Shown here: positions 43,693 through 53,556 of the stretch, one piece after another
Layout: each line of letters opens with the position of its first letter
How positions within the stretch are numbered: the first letter of the stretch is position 1
Assembly (NCBI GenBank): GCA_016787565.1
Contig: JAEUUG010000012.1
Coordinates: 186,001 to 250,000 of the forward strand
Reading direction: 5' to 3'
From: Cyclobacteriaceae bacterium
GTDB taxonomy: Bacteria > Bacteroidota > Bacteroidia > Cytophagales > Cyclobacteriaceae
DNA length: 64,000 nt
Translations under genes and position numbers: made by a program
The notes under the pieces: model-generated
Database searches by the model: none
What the model saw: only the letters and a program-made list of their open reading frames with translations
What the model was told of the DNA's origin: nothing

Positions 43693-44910
43693 TACGCTTG
43701 AAGACATCGTCCTCTTCAAACTTAACCGCGCTAAAACTGCACTTACCAGAGTAAGCACAGCCCCGGCAATCATGGCCGCTCCGGGGAAATAAATATCAGC
43801 CTCAGGTTTCGAGAAACGGTAAAACAGCCACGTCATAAGTAGTGGACCAACAATCGAAGTAAGACTCATTAAACTGGTTAGCGCGCCCTGTAATTCACCC
43901 TGTTCCTTCGGAGAAACCTGACTCGACATGATTCCCTGTAGAGAAGGTCCTGCAATTCCGCCCAGGCAATAGGGTATCAGAAAAACAAACATCATCCACC
44001 CTTGCGTGGCAATACCAAACAGCAAGAATCCAATGGCATAAAGCCCAAGGCCAACATAAACACTTCTCACCTGCCCCAGACTGGGTAAAATGAAACGAAT
44101 AAGCCAACCTTGCACAATCGCTACCAGTAGTCCTACGAAGGCGAGTGAGTATCCTACCCAGTCTTCATTCCAGATGAATTTTTCCATGGTGTAGTACGCC
44201 CATGTGCTTTGCACGGCATGACCCGCAATGTAGATAAGTACAAGCGAGGCTACCAGCCCGAGGATTACTTCATAACGGATAAAAAATTTTAATGAACCCA
44301 AGGGATTGGCTCGTGCCCACTGAAATTTCCTGCGGCTTTCTATTGGTAGCGACTCGGGCAGAATAAAAAAACCATATAGCCAATTCAGTAAGGTAAGCAC
44401 TGCAGCAGCAACAAACGGTACGCGTAAACCATACTGCGCCAAAATTCCGCCTACGGCTGGTCCGATAATAAATCCCAAACCAAAAGCAGCACCAATGATT
44501 CCAAAATTCTGCGCCCGCTTCTCCGGTTCACTAACATCTGCAATATAAGCAGCGGCCGTAGTGAAACTGGCACCCATGATTCCGGCAATGATACGACCCA
44601 CAAACAGCCAGGTAATTGTAGGTGCCAGCGCCAGAAGAATGTAGTCAATGCCAAATCCAAAAAGTGAAATCAGCAAAACCGGCCTGCGTCCATACTGATC
44701 GCTGAGATTACCCATCACGGGTGAAAAAATAAACTGCATAATCGCAAAAGACGCAATCAGCCATCCTCCATATGCGGAAGCCTCCGGAATGGTAACATTC
44801 ATCATTTGGCTAATCAGTTTAGGCATTACCGGAATGATAATACCAAAGCCAATGACATCAATTAATAACGTGACAAAAATAAACCCGAGTGCCGGCCGAT
44901 GGAAGGACAT
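43681..44910 (-). CDS. MFS transporter, TetA-like (TCR/Tet family)
   Basis: A 409-residue 12-helix major facilitator protein. The motif-A segment [16 protein letters not shown] and motif-C-like [14 protein letters not shown] are typical of drug:proton antiporters. The order of helices fits the TetA/Tet group, but many members export other compounds, so tetracycline resistance is not claimed. No TetR regulator adjoins. It converges on the LytTR regulator gene. Confidence 0.9.
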   Translation of the reverse strand: MSFHRPALGFIFVTLLIDVIGFGIIIPVMPKLISQMMNVTIPEASAYGGWLIASFAIMQFIFSPVMGNLSDQYGRRPVLLISLFGFGIDYILLALAPTITWLFVGRIIAGIMGASFTTAAAYIADVSEPEKRAQNFGIIGAAFGLGFIIGPAVGGILAQYGLRVPFVAAAVLTLLNWLYGFFILPESLPIESRRKFQWARANPLGSLKFFIRYEVILGLVASLVLIYIAGHAVQSTWAYYTMEKFIWNEDWVGYSLAFVGLLVAIVQGWLIRFILPSLGQVRSVYVGLGLYAIGFLLFGIATQGWMMFVFLIPYCLGGIAGPSLQGIMSSQVSPKEQGELQGALTSLMSLTSIVGPLLMTWLFYRFSKPEADIYFPGAAMIAGAVLTLVSAVLARLSLKRTMSSSVSNS

Positions 44911-44970
44911 AGCGTTGAAAATTGTTAGGCAAAAGTAAGGTTATTCCCGGAGGTTCATAACGCGGGCTAA

Positions 44971-45597
44971 TCAATCGCTCTCCGGTTGTTCCTCCCATGA
45001 AAGCTGAGTTCCCATAGCCTGCATGAGGCGCAGACTTTCAAGCATCCTTTCTTGATGTTGAAGCGATGCCTTAAGAGTTACAACGCAGCTATCCGAAAAA
45101 TGCTGTTCCATAATCTCCAGATCAAAATCTTTCACCAGCCGCATAACCTGAGGTGTTGCTGCATATACAAAAGTGATGGTGAATATTTTTGTAACCTGCT
45201 GCTCAATAATATGAGCGTGACGAAGAGCATCCTCCGCAGCAGCTTTGTAGGCTGCTACTAAACCGCCAACACCGAGCTTCACCCCGCCAAAATAGCGCAC
45301 AACAATAATCAATACATTGGTGATGTCTTTTGACCGTATCTGCCCAAGTATCGGATCGCCAGCAGAATGATTCGGTTCGCCATCATCAACGGCACGAAAT
45401 CGCTTTTTCTCCGCACCCAGCATCCATGCGTAACAATGGTGCCGGGCATCAAAATATTTCTTTTTGATTGATTCGATTGTACACTTGATTTCATTTTCAT
45501 CAGAAACAGGAAAAGCAAAGGCTAGGAACTTACTGCCCTTTTCTTTATACAAGCCTTCGGCAGGATGTTGAATAGTTTGAAAGGAATGAACCGGCAT
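44971..45597 (-). CDS. YigZ/IMPACT family protein
   Basis: A 208-residue protein of the UPF0029/IMPACT family. The conserved block is GEPNHSAGDPILGQI followed by VVRYFGGVKLGVGGLVAAYK. Eukaryotic IMPACT acts on the eIF2-kinase activator GCN1; bacterial roles are unclear and may involve ribosome or RNA binding. It lies 60 bp upstream of the MFS gene on the same strand and diverges from the head-GIN gene. Confidence 0.9.
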   Translation of the reverse strand: MPVHSFQTIQHPAEGLYKEKGSKFLAFAFPVSDENEIKCTIESIKKKYFDARHHCYAWMLGAEKKRFRAVDDGEPNHSAGDPILGQIRSKDITNVLIIVVRYFGGVKLGVGGLVAAYKAAAEDALRHAHIIEQQVTKIFTITFVYAATPQVMRLVKDFDLEIMEQHFSDSCVVTLKASLQHQERMLESLRLMQAMGTQLSWEEQPESD

Positions 45598-45704
45598 TGT
45601 AACGAAAGTGATGCAGTTTGCGTCTCAAAGAAAGGAATACAAAAAGGCTGATGCAACCCTTTCTTTTGAACGCAGTCTCTGACTCAGAAATCAACAAAAA
45701 CAAT

Positions 45705-46523
45705 ATGAAAAAGCAACTTTCACTTACCATCCTGGCACTTTTCTTAGCCTTGACATTTTCTGTTGGACAAACCCGCGAAACCCGTAACGTTGGCACCTTT
45801 ACCAAGATTGCATTCCGCGTTCCCGGCAAACTTTATTTGCGCCAGGGAAGCACCCAAAAAGTTGAAATAGAAGGCCCAAAAGAACTCTTGAAAAAGATTG
45901 AGACGGAAGTAGATGGAAGCCGGCTTTCTATTGGAAAAGAAAGCTCATGGACAAACTGGAGCTGGAATAATGACGACAAAATCAATGTTTACATAACCGT
46001 ACAAAACATTGAAGGCCTAAGTGTAAGCGGATCAGGCGATTTGATTGGTGAAACCAAATTTACTGCCACCAATCTCGATCTACGGGTAAGCGGATCTGGA
46101 AATCTTAAACTTGATGTTGATGCTTCTGGCGATATTGATGCCGATGTTTCCGGATCGGGCAACATTGACGTAAAGGGAAAATGCAAGAGCTTCAGCAGCG
46201 ATGTTAGTGGTTCGGGAAAAGTTTCCCTGACCATGAGCATTTCCGGTAAAGCAGATTTCGAGGTTTCCGGCTCAGGGAGAATTATGGCTAGTGGCACAGC
46301 GGATAACGTGAACGCATCCATTAGCGGTTCTGGTAAAGTGCTGGGATCTGATCTGATTACCAACCGTTGTGATGTACGCATCTCGGGATCAGGTGATGTG
46401 GAAATTAACACGAAGGATGAACTAGATGTTACGATTTCAGGTAGCGGCTCAGTACGCTATAAAGGTGATCCGAAAAAAGTAAACAGCAATTCAGCGGGGA
46501 GTGGCCGCGTAAGTAAATTCTGA
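45705..46523 (+). CDS. head-GIN (DUF2807) repeat protein, exported
   Basis: A 272-residue exported protein with a signal peptide (1-22). The mature chain is built of repeats of about 20-22 residues with the core V/I-S-G-S-G (eight copies from about residue 105). This is the head-GIN/DUF2807 beta-helix pattern. The function is unknown; such proteins are common in Bacteroidota envelopes. An upstream in-frame extension of 29 residues is probably not translated. A bidirectional terminator follows. Confidence 0.85.
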   Translation: MKKQLSLTILALFLALTFSVGQTRETRNVGTFTKIAFRVPGKLYLRQGSTQKVEIEGPKELLKKIETEVDGSRLSIGKESSWTNWSWNNDDKINVYITVQNIEGLSVSGSGDLIGETKFTATNLDLRVSGSGNLKLDVDASGDIDADVSGSGNIDVKGKCKSFSSDVSGSGKVSLTMSISGKADFEVSGSGRIMASGTADNVNASISGSGKVLGSDLITNRCDVRISGSGDVEINTKDELDVTISGSGSVRYKGDPKKVNSNSAGSGRVSKF

Positions 46524-46546
46524 TAATAGACTGAACCAAAAGGAAT

Positions 46547-46579
46547 AAAAAAAGCGGAAGACTGTCTCCCGCTTTTTTT
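46547..46579. terminator. bidirectional terminator between the head-GIN gene and lysS
   Basis: AAAAAAAGCGG pairs with CCGCTTTTTTT around an 11-base spacer in which AGA and TCT can also pair. The A-tract and T-tract let it serve both converging genes. Confidence 0.8.
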
Positions 46580-46591
46580 TGTCTCATAGAA

Positions 46592-48319
46592 CTAGTTTAA
46601 CCAACCCTCCACTTCTTCCAGTGTAGGATTAGCGATTTCAAGTTTCATCTTTTTGCGCATGCCGCATAAATCATTAAAGAGTTTCGAAGCTTTTAACTCT
46701 TTCATTTTAGCAACGGAGGTAAGTCCAAGTTTTTGCAAAATCGGAATGAATTCTGCACGTACGCCAGCGGCTTCAAATCCTTGTTCATCTACTCCCTCTG
46801 CTTGTTTCTCCGGCTTCATCTGCGGGAAGAAAAGCACATCTTGAATGGATGGTGAGTTAGTCATGATCATGCTTAGGCGGTCAATGCCGATACCAAGTCC
46901 TGCGGTAGGTGGCATTCCGTATTCCAGTGCACGCAGAAAATCTTCATCGAGTGTCATGGCCTCCTCATCCCCACGTTTACCCAACTCCAATTGCTCTTCA
47001 AAGCGTTGGCGCTGATCAATAGGATCGTTAAGTTCCGAAAACGCATTGCAGATTTCTTTGCGGTTGCAAATGGCCTCAAACCTCTCCACCAACCCGGGCT
47101 TCGTCCGGTGTTTCTTTGCCAAGGGCGACATCTCAATCGGGTAATCAGTTATAAAGGTTGGCTGAATTAAATTCGGCTCACATTTCTCACCAAAAATCTG
47201 ATCAATAAGCTTACCCTTGCCCATGGTGGCATCATACGGAACATGAAGTTTATTGCAGGTCTCAATTAATTCAGCTTCGTTCATGGCCGAAATATCAATA
47301 CCGGTGAAATGCTGAATGGCTTCAAACATGGTATACCGTTGCCAGGGTCTTCGGAAGTCAATAATATTCTCACCTACCCTCACCTGTGTTTTTCCGTGTA
47401 GATCCAACGCTACTTTTTCAATCATCTCCTCTACGAGGTCCATCATCCAGAGGTAATCTTTGTACGCAACATACAATTCAATTTGCGTAAACTCAGGGTT
47501 GTGAAACCGCGACATGCCTTCGTTGCGAAAATCTTTCGAAAACTCATACACGCCATTAAACCCTCCAACAATTAGTCGTTTGAGATACAGTTCATTTGCA
47601 ATACGCAAATACAACGTCATGTCCAGTGTGTTGTGATGCGTTTTAAATGGTCGTGCTGCAGCGCCACCATACAGCGGCTGAAGAATGGGCGTTTCAACTT
47701 CCAGGTAAGCCTTCTCGTTCAGATACTGCCGCATCGAATTCACCAGTTGGGTGCGCTTAATGAATGCATCTTTCACCTCCGGATTCACCACCAGATCGAC
47801 ATAGCGCTGGCGGTAACGTTGCTCTGGATCTGTAAATGCATCATGACGGGTAACAACACCTTGCTCATCAACAGTTTCCTTAACAACAGGCAGGGGACGA
47901 AGAGACTTTGACAGTACTGTTAAGTTCGTAACATGAATTGAAATCTCGCCAGTTTGGGTTGTGAACCCATAACCCTTTACGCCTATAATATCACCGATGT
48001 CGAGCAGCTTTTTAAAAACAGTATTATAAAGCGTTTTATCTTCTAAAGGGCAGATATCATCTCTGCGGATATAAATCTGTATTCTTCCGGTTTCATCCTG
48101 TAACTCGGCAAAAGAAGCATTGCCCATTATCCTGCGGCTCATGATCCGGCCCGCTATTGAAATCTGACGATAATCGCTTTTATGACGTTCGTAGTTCTCA
48201 AGGATTTCCTGTGCGGATGCATTCACATCGAAAAGCTCTGCCGGGTATGGATTTATGCCCAGCTTTTCCAACTCCTCTTTACTTTGTCTGCGGAAGACTT
48301 CTTGTTCGCTTAGTACCAT
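46592..48319 (-). CDS. lysS: lysyl-tRNA synthetase (class II)
   Basis: Charges tRNA-Lys with lysine. The 575 residues include the N-terminal OB anticodon-binding domain (about 55-165) and the class II core with motif 1 (YLEVETPIL), motif 2 ([15 protein letters not shown]) and motif 3 (GLGIGIDRL). The last ~65 residues (helical, Lys/Leu-rich) extend beyond E. coli LysS; I recall similar lengths in other Bacteroidota. An exact -7 element lies 17 bp upstream. Confidence 0.96.
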   Translation of the reverse strand: MVLSEQEVFRRQSKEELEKLGINPYPAELFDVNASAQEILENYERHKSDYRQISIAGRIMSRRIMGNASFAELQDETGRIQIYIRRDDICPLEDKTLYNTVFKKLLDIGDIIGVKGYGFTTQTGEISIHVTNLTVLSKSLRPLPVVKETVDEQGVVTRHDAFTDPEQRYRQRYVDLVVNPEVKDAFIKRTQLVNSMRQYLNEKAYLEVETPILQPLYGGAAARPFKTHHNTLDMTLYLRIANELYLKRLIVGGFNGVYEFSKDFRNEGMSRFHNPEFTQIELYVAYKDYLWMMDLVEEMIEKVALDLHGKTQVRVGENIIDFRRPWQRYTMFEAIQHFTGIDISAMNEAELIETCNKLHVPYDATMGKGKLIDQIFGEKCEPNLIQPTFITDYPIEMSPLAKKHRTKPGLVERFEAICNRKEICNAFSELNDPIDQRQRFEEQLELGKRGDEEAMTLDEDFLRALEYGMPPTAGLGIGIDRLSMIMTNSPSIQDVLFFPQMKPEKQAEGVDEQGFEAAGVRAEFIPILQKLGLTSVAKMKELKASKLFNDLCGMRKKMKLEIANPTLEEVEGWLN

Positions 48320-48335
48320 AATGCACTGTTTCCCG

Positions 48336-48343
48336 CAAAAATA
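48336..48343 (-). promoter_or_regulatory. -7 promoter element for lysS
   Basis: On the minus strand this reads TATTTTTG, an exact TAnnTTTG match, 16 bp before the lysS ATG. Confidence 0.5.
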
Positions 48344-48379
48344 AGGGAATAAAGCGGAGGTAAAAATGTGTGGGTTGAA

Positions 48380-49576
48380 TTAGGAACGGTTGAGCCTGGC
48401 TTGCCTTCTTCTTTCCAATTCCTTCTTGATCAGCACAAGCTCCCGGCTGCTCTGTCCGGCCACAGAAGTATTCTCTTCAGCTCTCCTGAACAGGTATGGC
48501 ATAACCGATTTCACAGGGCCGTAGGGTACATATTTCACAACATTATATCCCGCCTTCGCCAGGTTAAAAGAAATGTTATCGCTCATACCATAGAGCTGCG
48601 CAAACCATGCGCGCTCATCATTATTTTTCATGCTGTGCTTTTCCATTAATACCGCCAGGTATTGGTTGCTGTATTCGTTATGGGAGCCGCACATTACGGT
48701 GATGCGTTGTTTGTTGTCGACACAAAAAGCGAGGGCCTGATTAAATGCATTATCAGTAGCTTCCTTATCAGGATGTATGGGATCAGGATATCCGAATGTC
48801 GCTGCACGTTCACGTTCCTTTTCCATGTAGGCTCCCCGCACCAGTTTGGCACCCAAAAAATAGTTATGCATAGCGGCTGTGTGAAAAGCTTCCCGCAGGT
48901 TTTTCAACGAACTTGTCCGATACAACTGGTAGGTATTGAAAACAATTGCTCTGGTATGATTGTACTTTCCCATCATCTCATAGGCAATGGCATCAATTGG
49001 ATCCTGGTACCAGGAATCTTCAGCATCAATCAAAACCGGAACATTACATTCAAAGGCCCGTAAACAAATGGCATTAATCCTGGCCTTAATACGATCATAC
49101 GCCCCCTGTTCTTCCGGTGTAAGGGAATCTTTTTTCTGCACTTTCTCCAGCACAGCGGCCGAAGCAATTCCGGTTACCTTAAAAACAGAAAACGGAACGC
49201 TGGAAGAGTCCTTGGCTTTTTCAATGGTATGGATGATCTCATCTTTCGTTCGATCGAAACTGCTTTCAGTCTCCTCACCTTCTACGGAATAATCGAGAAT
49301 AGTGCCGACTCCATGCTTTGCAAGTTGGCGGATAGCTTCATTGCTCTTCTCAATACTTTCACCACCGCAAAAATGATCAAATACGGTTTTTTTGATGATA
49401 CCCTCCACGGGCAATCCCAGGTTCAGGGCCAGCTTTACTGCACCTGTTGCCACAGCCGAAATCCACGGGTGATTAACAAGCGAGAAAATAAAGTCGGCTT
49501 TGCGAAGTTCGGCATCCGATTTATACGAAAAGGCAACTTCGGTATCTTCAAACGAAATTTTGGGTTCGACTTCCAT
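48380..49576 (-). CDS. proline dehydrogenase
   Basis: A 398-residue FAD enzyme oxidising proline to pyrroline-5-carboxylate; the fold is the PRODH barrel. Landmarks are GVGTILDYSVEGEE, VLIDAEDSWYQ, KLVRGAYMEKERERA with its Arg pair and VMCGSHNEYS. It is monofunctional: no P5C dehydrogenase or PutA DNA-binding domain is fused. Start placed at 49576 (MEVEPK); 23 residues of the longer frame pass through the promoter. The upstream region has a -7 element and a palindrome. Confidence 0.9.
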   Translation of the reverse strand: MEVEPKISFEDTEVAFSYKSDAELRKADFIFSLVNHPWISAVATGAVKLALNLGLPVEGIIKKTVFDHFCGGESIEKSNEAIRQLAKHGVGTILDYSVEGEETESSFDRTKDEIIHTIEKAKDSSSVPFSVFKVTGIASAAVLEKVQKKDSLTPEEQGAYDRIKARINAICLRAFECNVPVLIDAEDSWYQDPIDAIAYEMMGKYNHTRAIVFNTYQLYRTSSLKNLREAFHTAAMHNYFLGAKLVRGAYMEKERERAATFGYPDPIHPDKEATDNAFNQALAFCVDNKQRITVMCGSHNEYSNQYLAVLMEKHSMKNNDERAWFAQLYGMSDNISFNLAKAGYNVVKYVPYGPVKSVMPYLFRRAEENTSVAGQSSRELVLIKKELERRRQARLNRS

Positions 49577-49591
49577 ATTCAAAAAGGTGGG

Positions 49592-49621
49592 CAAATATAG
49601 ACACAAATATTTCATCCCGAA
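49592..49621 (-). promoter_or_regulatory. promoter of the proline dehydrogenase gene
   Basis: Minus strand: TTC (49621-49619), 19 bp, then TATATTTG (49599-49592), an exact -7 match. The ATG follows 15 bp later. The -33 part overlaps the palindrome at 49618. Confidence 0.5.
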
Positions 49622-49631
49622 ATCGATTTCG
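49618..49631. promoter_or_regulatory. perfect 14-bp palindrome at the proline dehydrogenase promoter
   Basis: CGAAATCGATTTCG is a perfect inverted repeat that covers the likely -33 element, suggesting an operator. GTGAC-CATCC-GTCAC (49631-49645) adjoins it. aroB, 55 bp further right on the plus strand, may share control. Confidence 0.4.
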
Positions 49632-49699
49632 TGACCATCCGTCACCTTCTATTGTCGGGTTTTTAATAACTTTCCGAACATCCAGTTTCAACCGATAAA

Positions 49700-50743
49700 A
49701 TGCTCCCTGAAAACATTCTTTTAACACACCATCCGACCCGCGACCTGCAGGCCTTTCTGCAGAAAAAGCAATACAGCAAGCTGGCAATTTTGATGGATGA
49801 AAATACGGTATCCCATTGTTACCCGGTTATGGAGAATGTACTCTCCTCATGCATTAAAATAATCGTGACTAGCGGTGAGGAGCAAAAAAACCTGAGTACA
49901 TGTACGGCAATTTGGCAGGCAATGACAGACCATGCGCTTGACCGACATGCAGCACTTATCGTATTGGGCGGAGGAGTATTGGGTGACATGGGCGGCTTTT
50001 GTGCAGCCACCTATAAGCGCGGAATAGATTTCATTCTAATACCCACAACACTGCTGGCACAGGCCGATGCCAGTATTGGCGGCAAACTGGGTATTGATTT
50101 CAACCATTTTAAAAACCACATCGGGGTATTTCAGCAACCACAATTGACGCTGCTGTACAGCGGTTTTTTTAAAACACTTCCGTTACCGGAACTCCGATCT
50201 GGTTTTGCTGAGGTAATCAAGCATGCCCTCATTTCTGATAGAGCTCTGTGGGAGGTGATTAGTGCCCAATCATTATCAGACCAAGATTGGGAAGCACTGG
50301 TTCTGCATTCCGTTTCTTTTAAAGCACAGGTAACAACGGAAGATCCAACCGAAAAAGGATTGCGAAAAATTCTAAATGCAGGACACACGCTAGGTCACGC
50401 ACTGGAAAGCTATTTACTCAGTCAAAATAGAAAAATAATGCATGGTGAAGCCGTAGCTGCCGGAATTATTTGCGAAGCCTGGATTGCAAACAGCAGAAAT
50501 TTACTAGAAGCGCATGATTTTCAATCTATTACAAATTATATTCTGAATGTATTCGGAAGGGTGAGTTTTAATGAAAATGAGATTCAAGACATCGGGGCAT
50601 TAACCCTACAAGACAAAAAAAATAAAGGAAGTAAGATATTGTGTGTCCTTCAAGATGGGATTGGAAGGGCACGCTGGAATTGTGAGATTAGCCTTGAGGA
50701 AGTAAATGATGCATTAACATCTTACCTGAAGCTTCAGATGTAA
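49700..50743 (+). CDS. aroB: 3-dehydroquinate synthase
   Basis: Second step of the shikimate pathway: DAHP to 3-dehydroquinate, NAD- and metal-dependent. The 347-residue protein has GGGVLGDMGGFCAATYKRGI (NAD-binding), IPTTLLAQADASIGGKLGIDF and GHTLGHALE with metal-binding His. A small YtxH-like gene on the opposite strand overlaps its end by 10 bp, and aroA follows 274 bp downstream. Confidence 0.95.
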   Translation: MLPENILLTHHPTRDLQAFLQKKQYSKLAILMDENTVSHCYPVMENVLSSCIKIIVTSGEEQKNLSTCTAIWQAMTDHALDRHAALIVLGGGVLGDMGGFCAATYKRGIDFILIPTTLLAQADASIGGKLGIDFNHFKNHIGVFQQPQLTLLYSGFFKTLPLPELRSGFAEVIKHALISDRALWEVISAQSLSDQDWEALVLHSVSFKAQVTTEDPTEKGLRKILNAGHTLGHALESYLLSQNRKIMHGEAVAAGIICEAWIANSRNLLEAHDFQSITNYILNVFGRVSFNENEIQDIGALTLQDKKNKGSKILCVLQDGIGRARWNCEISLEEVNDALTSYLKLQM

Positions 50744-50922
50744 TGAACATCAGCATCATCACGCTGATGCTTCGCTGCGGTAAAGGTTTTCTTAAGGTCG
50801 TTCGCTTTTTTGGAAATAAAATCTCTGGTTTTTTTCTTACGATTACCCGTGAATAACCAAGCCGCCAACAATGCACCCGAAGCAATGCCCAATCCTATGG
50901 CTATGTTTTTTGTTGTACTCAT
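50734..50922 (-). CDS. YtxH-like small membrane protein
   Basis: A 62-residue protein. One N-terminal membrane helix (about 6-24, IAIGLGIASGALLAAWLF) is followed by a Lys-rich tail with NRKKKTRDFI. This matches the YtxH-like family, proposed as general stress or envelope-associated proteins. Start placed at the second in-frame ATG (50922). It lies between aroB and aroA on the opposite strand and overlaps aroB by 10 bp. Confidence 0.7.
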   Translation of the reverse strand: MSTTKNIAIGLGIASGALLAAWLFTGNRKKKTRDFISKKANDLKKTFTAAKHQRDDADVHYI

Positions 50923-50988
50923 ACTACAAATTAACTTCATTTCACCTGCAAATGTTTCATGAGATGATAAATAATATTTGACTTACTG

Positions 50989-50996
50989 TAATTTTG
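50989..50996 (+). promoter_or_regulatory. -7 promoter element for aroA
   Basis: TAATTTTG is an exact -7 match. Transcription would begin near 51002, so the TTG at 50994 lies inside the promoter and cannot be the start; the TTG at 51018 fits. Confidence 0.45.
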
Positions 50997-51017
50997 CCAC
51001 TAAAATTTCACGCATCA

Positions 51018-52247
51018 TTGAATTCAACCATTCACATTACACAAACGAACGTTCTGAAAGGTGTTGTTAACTACCTTCCGGCTTCAAAAAGTATCAGTAA
51101 CCGGGTTCTGATCATGAACGCACTGGCTGGCAGTGGGTCTTCCTTACTCAATCTTTCCGATGCCAATGATACGCAACTCATGTTGAAACTTATCAACACG
51201 CTCGATCATGTAGTTAATGTAGAAGATGCCGGCACAACCATGCGCTTTCTTACCGCGTATTTTTCAATAACCGGAAAACAAAAAATTCTCACAGGCACTT
51301 CGCGAATGAAGGAACGGCCTATTGGCATATTGGTGGATGCCTTGCGCACATTGGGCGCAGAAATCCGCTACATTGAAAAAAATGGCTTTCCTCCGCTTGA
51401 ACTGAAAGGGTTTGAGGAACAAAAAGTAAAGGCCATCGCTATACGGGGAGATATCAGCAGTCAATTCATCTCTGCATTGATGATGATTGCTCCGATTTTA
51501 CCCGATGGGCTTACCTTAAATCTGACAGGAAAAATAGGTAGTCGCCCCTATATTGAAATGACAGCATCTTTGATGAGAGAGTTTGGAGTGATGGTCGATT
51601 TCTACGAGAACACTATACACATAAAATCCCAACGTTATACAGCAACTTCATTTACAGTTGAGTCTGATTGGTCAGCCGCCAGCTACTGGTTTGCTTTTGC
51701 TGCTCTGGCTGAAAAAGCTGAACTGTTTTTACCCCGACTTATGTTAAAATCACTTCAGGGCGACAGCGTGATCACCCACATCATGAAAGATCTTGGTGTA
51801 ATCGCTACAACTGAAAAAGATTTAGTAAAGCTAACCAAAGCCACTTCTTCTCGTGCTATTACATGGGACTTTACGCATTGCCCCGACCTTGCCCAAACCT
51901 TAGCTGTAGTTTGTGCCGCAAAAGGGATAACAGGAAACTTTACCGGATTGGAAAGCTTACGCATTAAAGAAACCGACAGGATTGCAGCACTGCAGCAAGA
52001 ACTCAGAAAAATTGGAGCTGATCTGCAGGAAAGTGCCGATCAATGGACTTTAATCCCCTCACTTCAACTTCCAAAAGCCGCAACATTTCAAACCTATAAG
52101 GATCATCGCATGGCAATGGCCTTTGCACCGCTAGCTACACAAATGGACATAAGCATTGAAAATCCGAATGTGGTTAGAAAATCATACCCAAGATTTTGGG
52201 ATGATATCAACACCTTTGGTCTGATCACAACCATCTCCGAAGGTTAG
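51018..52247 (+). CDS. aroA: 3-phosphoshikimate 1-carboxyvinyltransferase (EPSP synthase)
   Basis: Shikimate-pathway enzyme that joins PEP to shikimate-3-phosphate. Landmarks are LPASKSISNR, DAGTTMRFL, GDISSQFISAL, RIKETDRI and YKDHRMAMA. No in-frame ATG or GTG exists between an upstream stop (50979) and the conserved N-terminus; only TTG at 50994 and 51018 are available. I choose 51018, giving 409 residues, because the -7 element covers the first. An initiation codon of TTG is unusual and may keep expression low. Confidence 0.88.
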   Translation: MNSTIHITQTNVLKGVVNYLPASKSISNRVLIMNALAGSGSSLLNLSDANDTQLMLKLINTLDHVVNVEDAGTTMRFLTAYFSITGKQKILTGTSRMKERPIGILVDALRTLGAEIRYIEKNGFPPLELKGFEEQKVKAIAIRGDISSQFISALMMIAPILPDGLTLNLTGKIGSRPYIEMTASLMREFGVMVDFYENTIHIKSQRYTATSFTVESDWSAASYWFAFAALAEKAELFLPRLMLKSLQGDSVITHIMKDLGVIATTEKDLVKLTKATSSRAITWDFTHCPDLAQTLAVVCAAKGITGNFTGLESLRIKETDRIAALQQELRKIGADLQESADQWTLIPSLQLPKAATFQTYKDHRMAMAFAPLATQMDISIENPNVVRKSYPRFWDDINTFGLITTISEG

Positions 52248-52338
52248 CAAATGATCTGGATGATCAGTGCGTAACATCCCATTACAGTGATTATAACAAA
52301 ATTTATGTGGCGTAATGCGCTCGGACTGAAACGCGTTG

Positions 52339-52415
52339 TAGAGAGGGAAGGAAAAATAACGCACAGAGTACACAGAGAAAAGACCCTCTCTATAAAAACT
52401 CTGCGACCCTGCGCG
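52339..52415. repeat. inverted-repeat region resembling a dispersed CTCTGCG-type repeat
   Basis: TAGAGAGGG (52339-52347) pairs perfectly with CCCTCTCTA (52384-52392). CGCACAGAGTACACAGAG (52360-52377) pairs imperfectly with CTCTGCGACCCTGCGCG (52399-52415). The two pairs interlock. The sequence resembles CTCTGTG/CTCTGCG-type intergenic repeats I associate with environmental bacterial genomes, but no second copy is visible in this window. It lies between the converging aroA and PAS-kinase genes and could also act as a terminator. Confidence 0.4.
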
Positions 52416-52422
52416 TATTTCT

Positions 52423-53481
52423 TTATTCAACCGCTAACGGCTGATTCAACTGGTTGGGTATACGGATCAGAAATGTTGTTCCTGAACCAGGTGTAGATTG
52501 AACATCAATCGTTCCCTCCAGTTTTTCTATCGTATCTTTTACAATGAACAAGCCTAAGCCGGTACCCTGCGCGTGATCAGTTGCCCTGAAAAACAAATCA
52601 AAAATTCTGTTCTGATATTCAGGCTCAATCCCAATTCCGTTGTCTTCGACTTTAAGAATACAAATATCAGGGTTTACAGAGATTGAAATTTTGATAAACG
52701 GTTTAGTTTTCTGGCGGTCGTAATATTTAATCGCATTTGAAAGAATATTCGTAATGACCGTTTGAACACGAACCCGATCGGAAAAGAATTGATGATCGCC
52801 CGATATTTCAAAATCCACTGAAATGATATTTTCCTCGAGTGGTGAGATCAGATTTTCTAATTCCTCTTTCAACATCGCATGCAGGTCTATCCGGCTTCGC
52901 TGAAGTACCAATTTTTCATTTCTGAAAAAATTATACATTTCTCCGATAAGTGAATCCAGCTTCAATAGACTTTTTCGGATCATTTGAAGATAGTGTGCCT
53001 GATCTTCAGCAGAAGATTTCTCGGCCAGGTCAACTAAACCTAAGGCAGACATCACTGGAGCCTTCAGATCATGTGTTGTCTTGTAGATAACCTGATCGAG
53101 TTGCTTATTGGAACGAAGCAGTTCCTGCTCCTTTATCTTTTTACCAGTAACATCATGCAGCTTGAGAACTAATCCCTGAACCTGGTAATGATCGATTAAG
53201 TTTGAAATATGAACATCAAAAAAGAGTTGCCTCCCATCCCGCGTTTTAAGAGTTACTTCATCAAACAGCGGTTGCTTTCCTGCAATGCAATTTTTCCAGC
53301 CTTGTATCTTTTCGGGATTGAGGTATGAAAACACATTTCTTCCCAGTAGTGCTACTGGATCAACATCAAAAACTTTCCTGACAGATGAGGAGATATATCG
53401 TATGAGAAATTGTCGATCGGTAACAATCACAATATCACCCGAATGTTCAACTACCTCTTTAAATAATACTTCATTCTCCAT
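52423..53481 (-). CDS. PAS-domain sensor histidine kinase
   Basis: A 352-residue soluble kinase without membrane segments. A PAS domain (about 5-110, HSGDIVIVTDRQF) leads to HisKA with phosphoacceptor His in TTHDLKAPVMSALGL. The HATPase domain has NAIKYYD (N box), DNGIGIE and GTGLGLFIVK (G boxes). No receiver domain is attached. Start placed at 53481; a GTG at 53505 is possible. It lies 75 bp downstream of two YfiR-like genes on the same strand. Confidence 0.9.
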   Translation of the reverse strand: MENEVLFKEVVEHSGDIVIVTDRQFLIRYISSSVRKVFDVDPVALLGRNVFSYLNPEKIQGWKNCIAGKQPLFDEVTLKTRDGRQLFFDVHISNLIDHYQVQGLVLKLHDVTGKKIKEQELLRSNKQLDQVIYKTTHDLKAPVMSALGLVDLAEKSSAEDQAHYLQMIRKSLLKLDSLIGEMYNFFRNEKLVLQRSRIDLHAMLKEELENLISPLEENIISVDFEISGDHQFFSDRVRVQTVITNILSNAIKYYDRQKTKPFIKISISVNPDICILKVEDNGIGIEPEYQNRIFDLFFRATDHAQGTGLGLFIVKDTIEKLEGTIDVQSTPGSGTTFLIRIPNQLNQPLAVE

Positions 53482-53556
53482 TTTACCACCTTCATCAACC
53501 ACCACAAATCCCGAAAACCCGGGAGAAACGTAAAGTACTATTGAATATGAGAAAGC

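Noticed and set aside
43681-44910. MFS gene as a tetracycline resistance determinant
   Set aside because: Overall fold fits the Tet-like branch but no TetR partner or specific resistance signature is visible, so only a family call is made.
46021-46470. Repeated GTAAGCGGATCAGG-like units in the head-GIN gene
   Set aside because: These reflect the protein-level VSGSG repeats, not a DNA repeat or CRISPR array.
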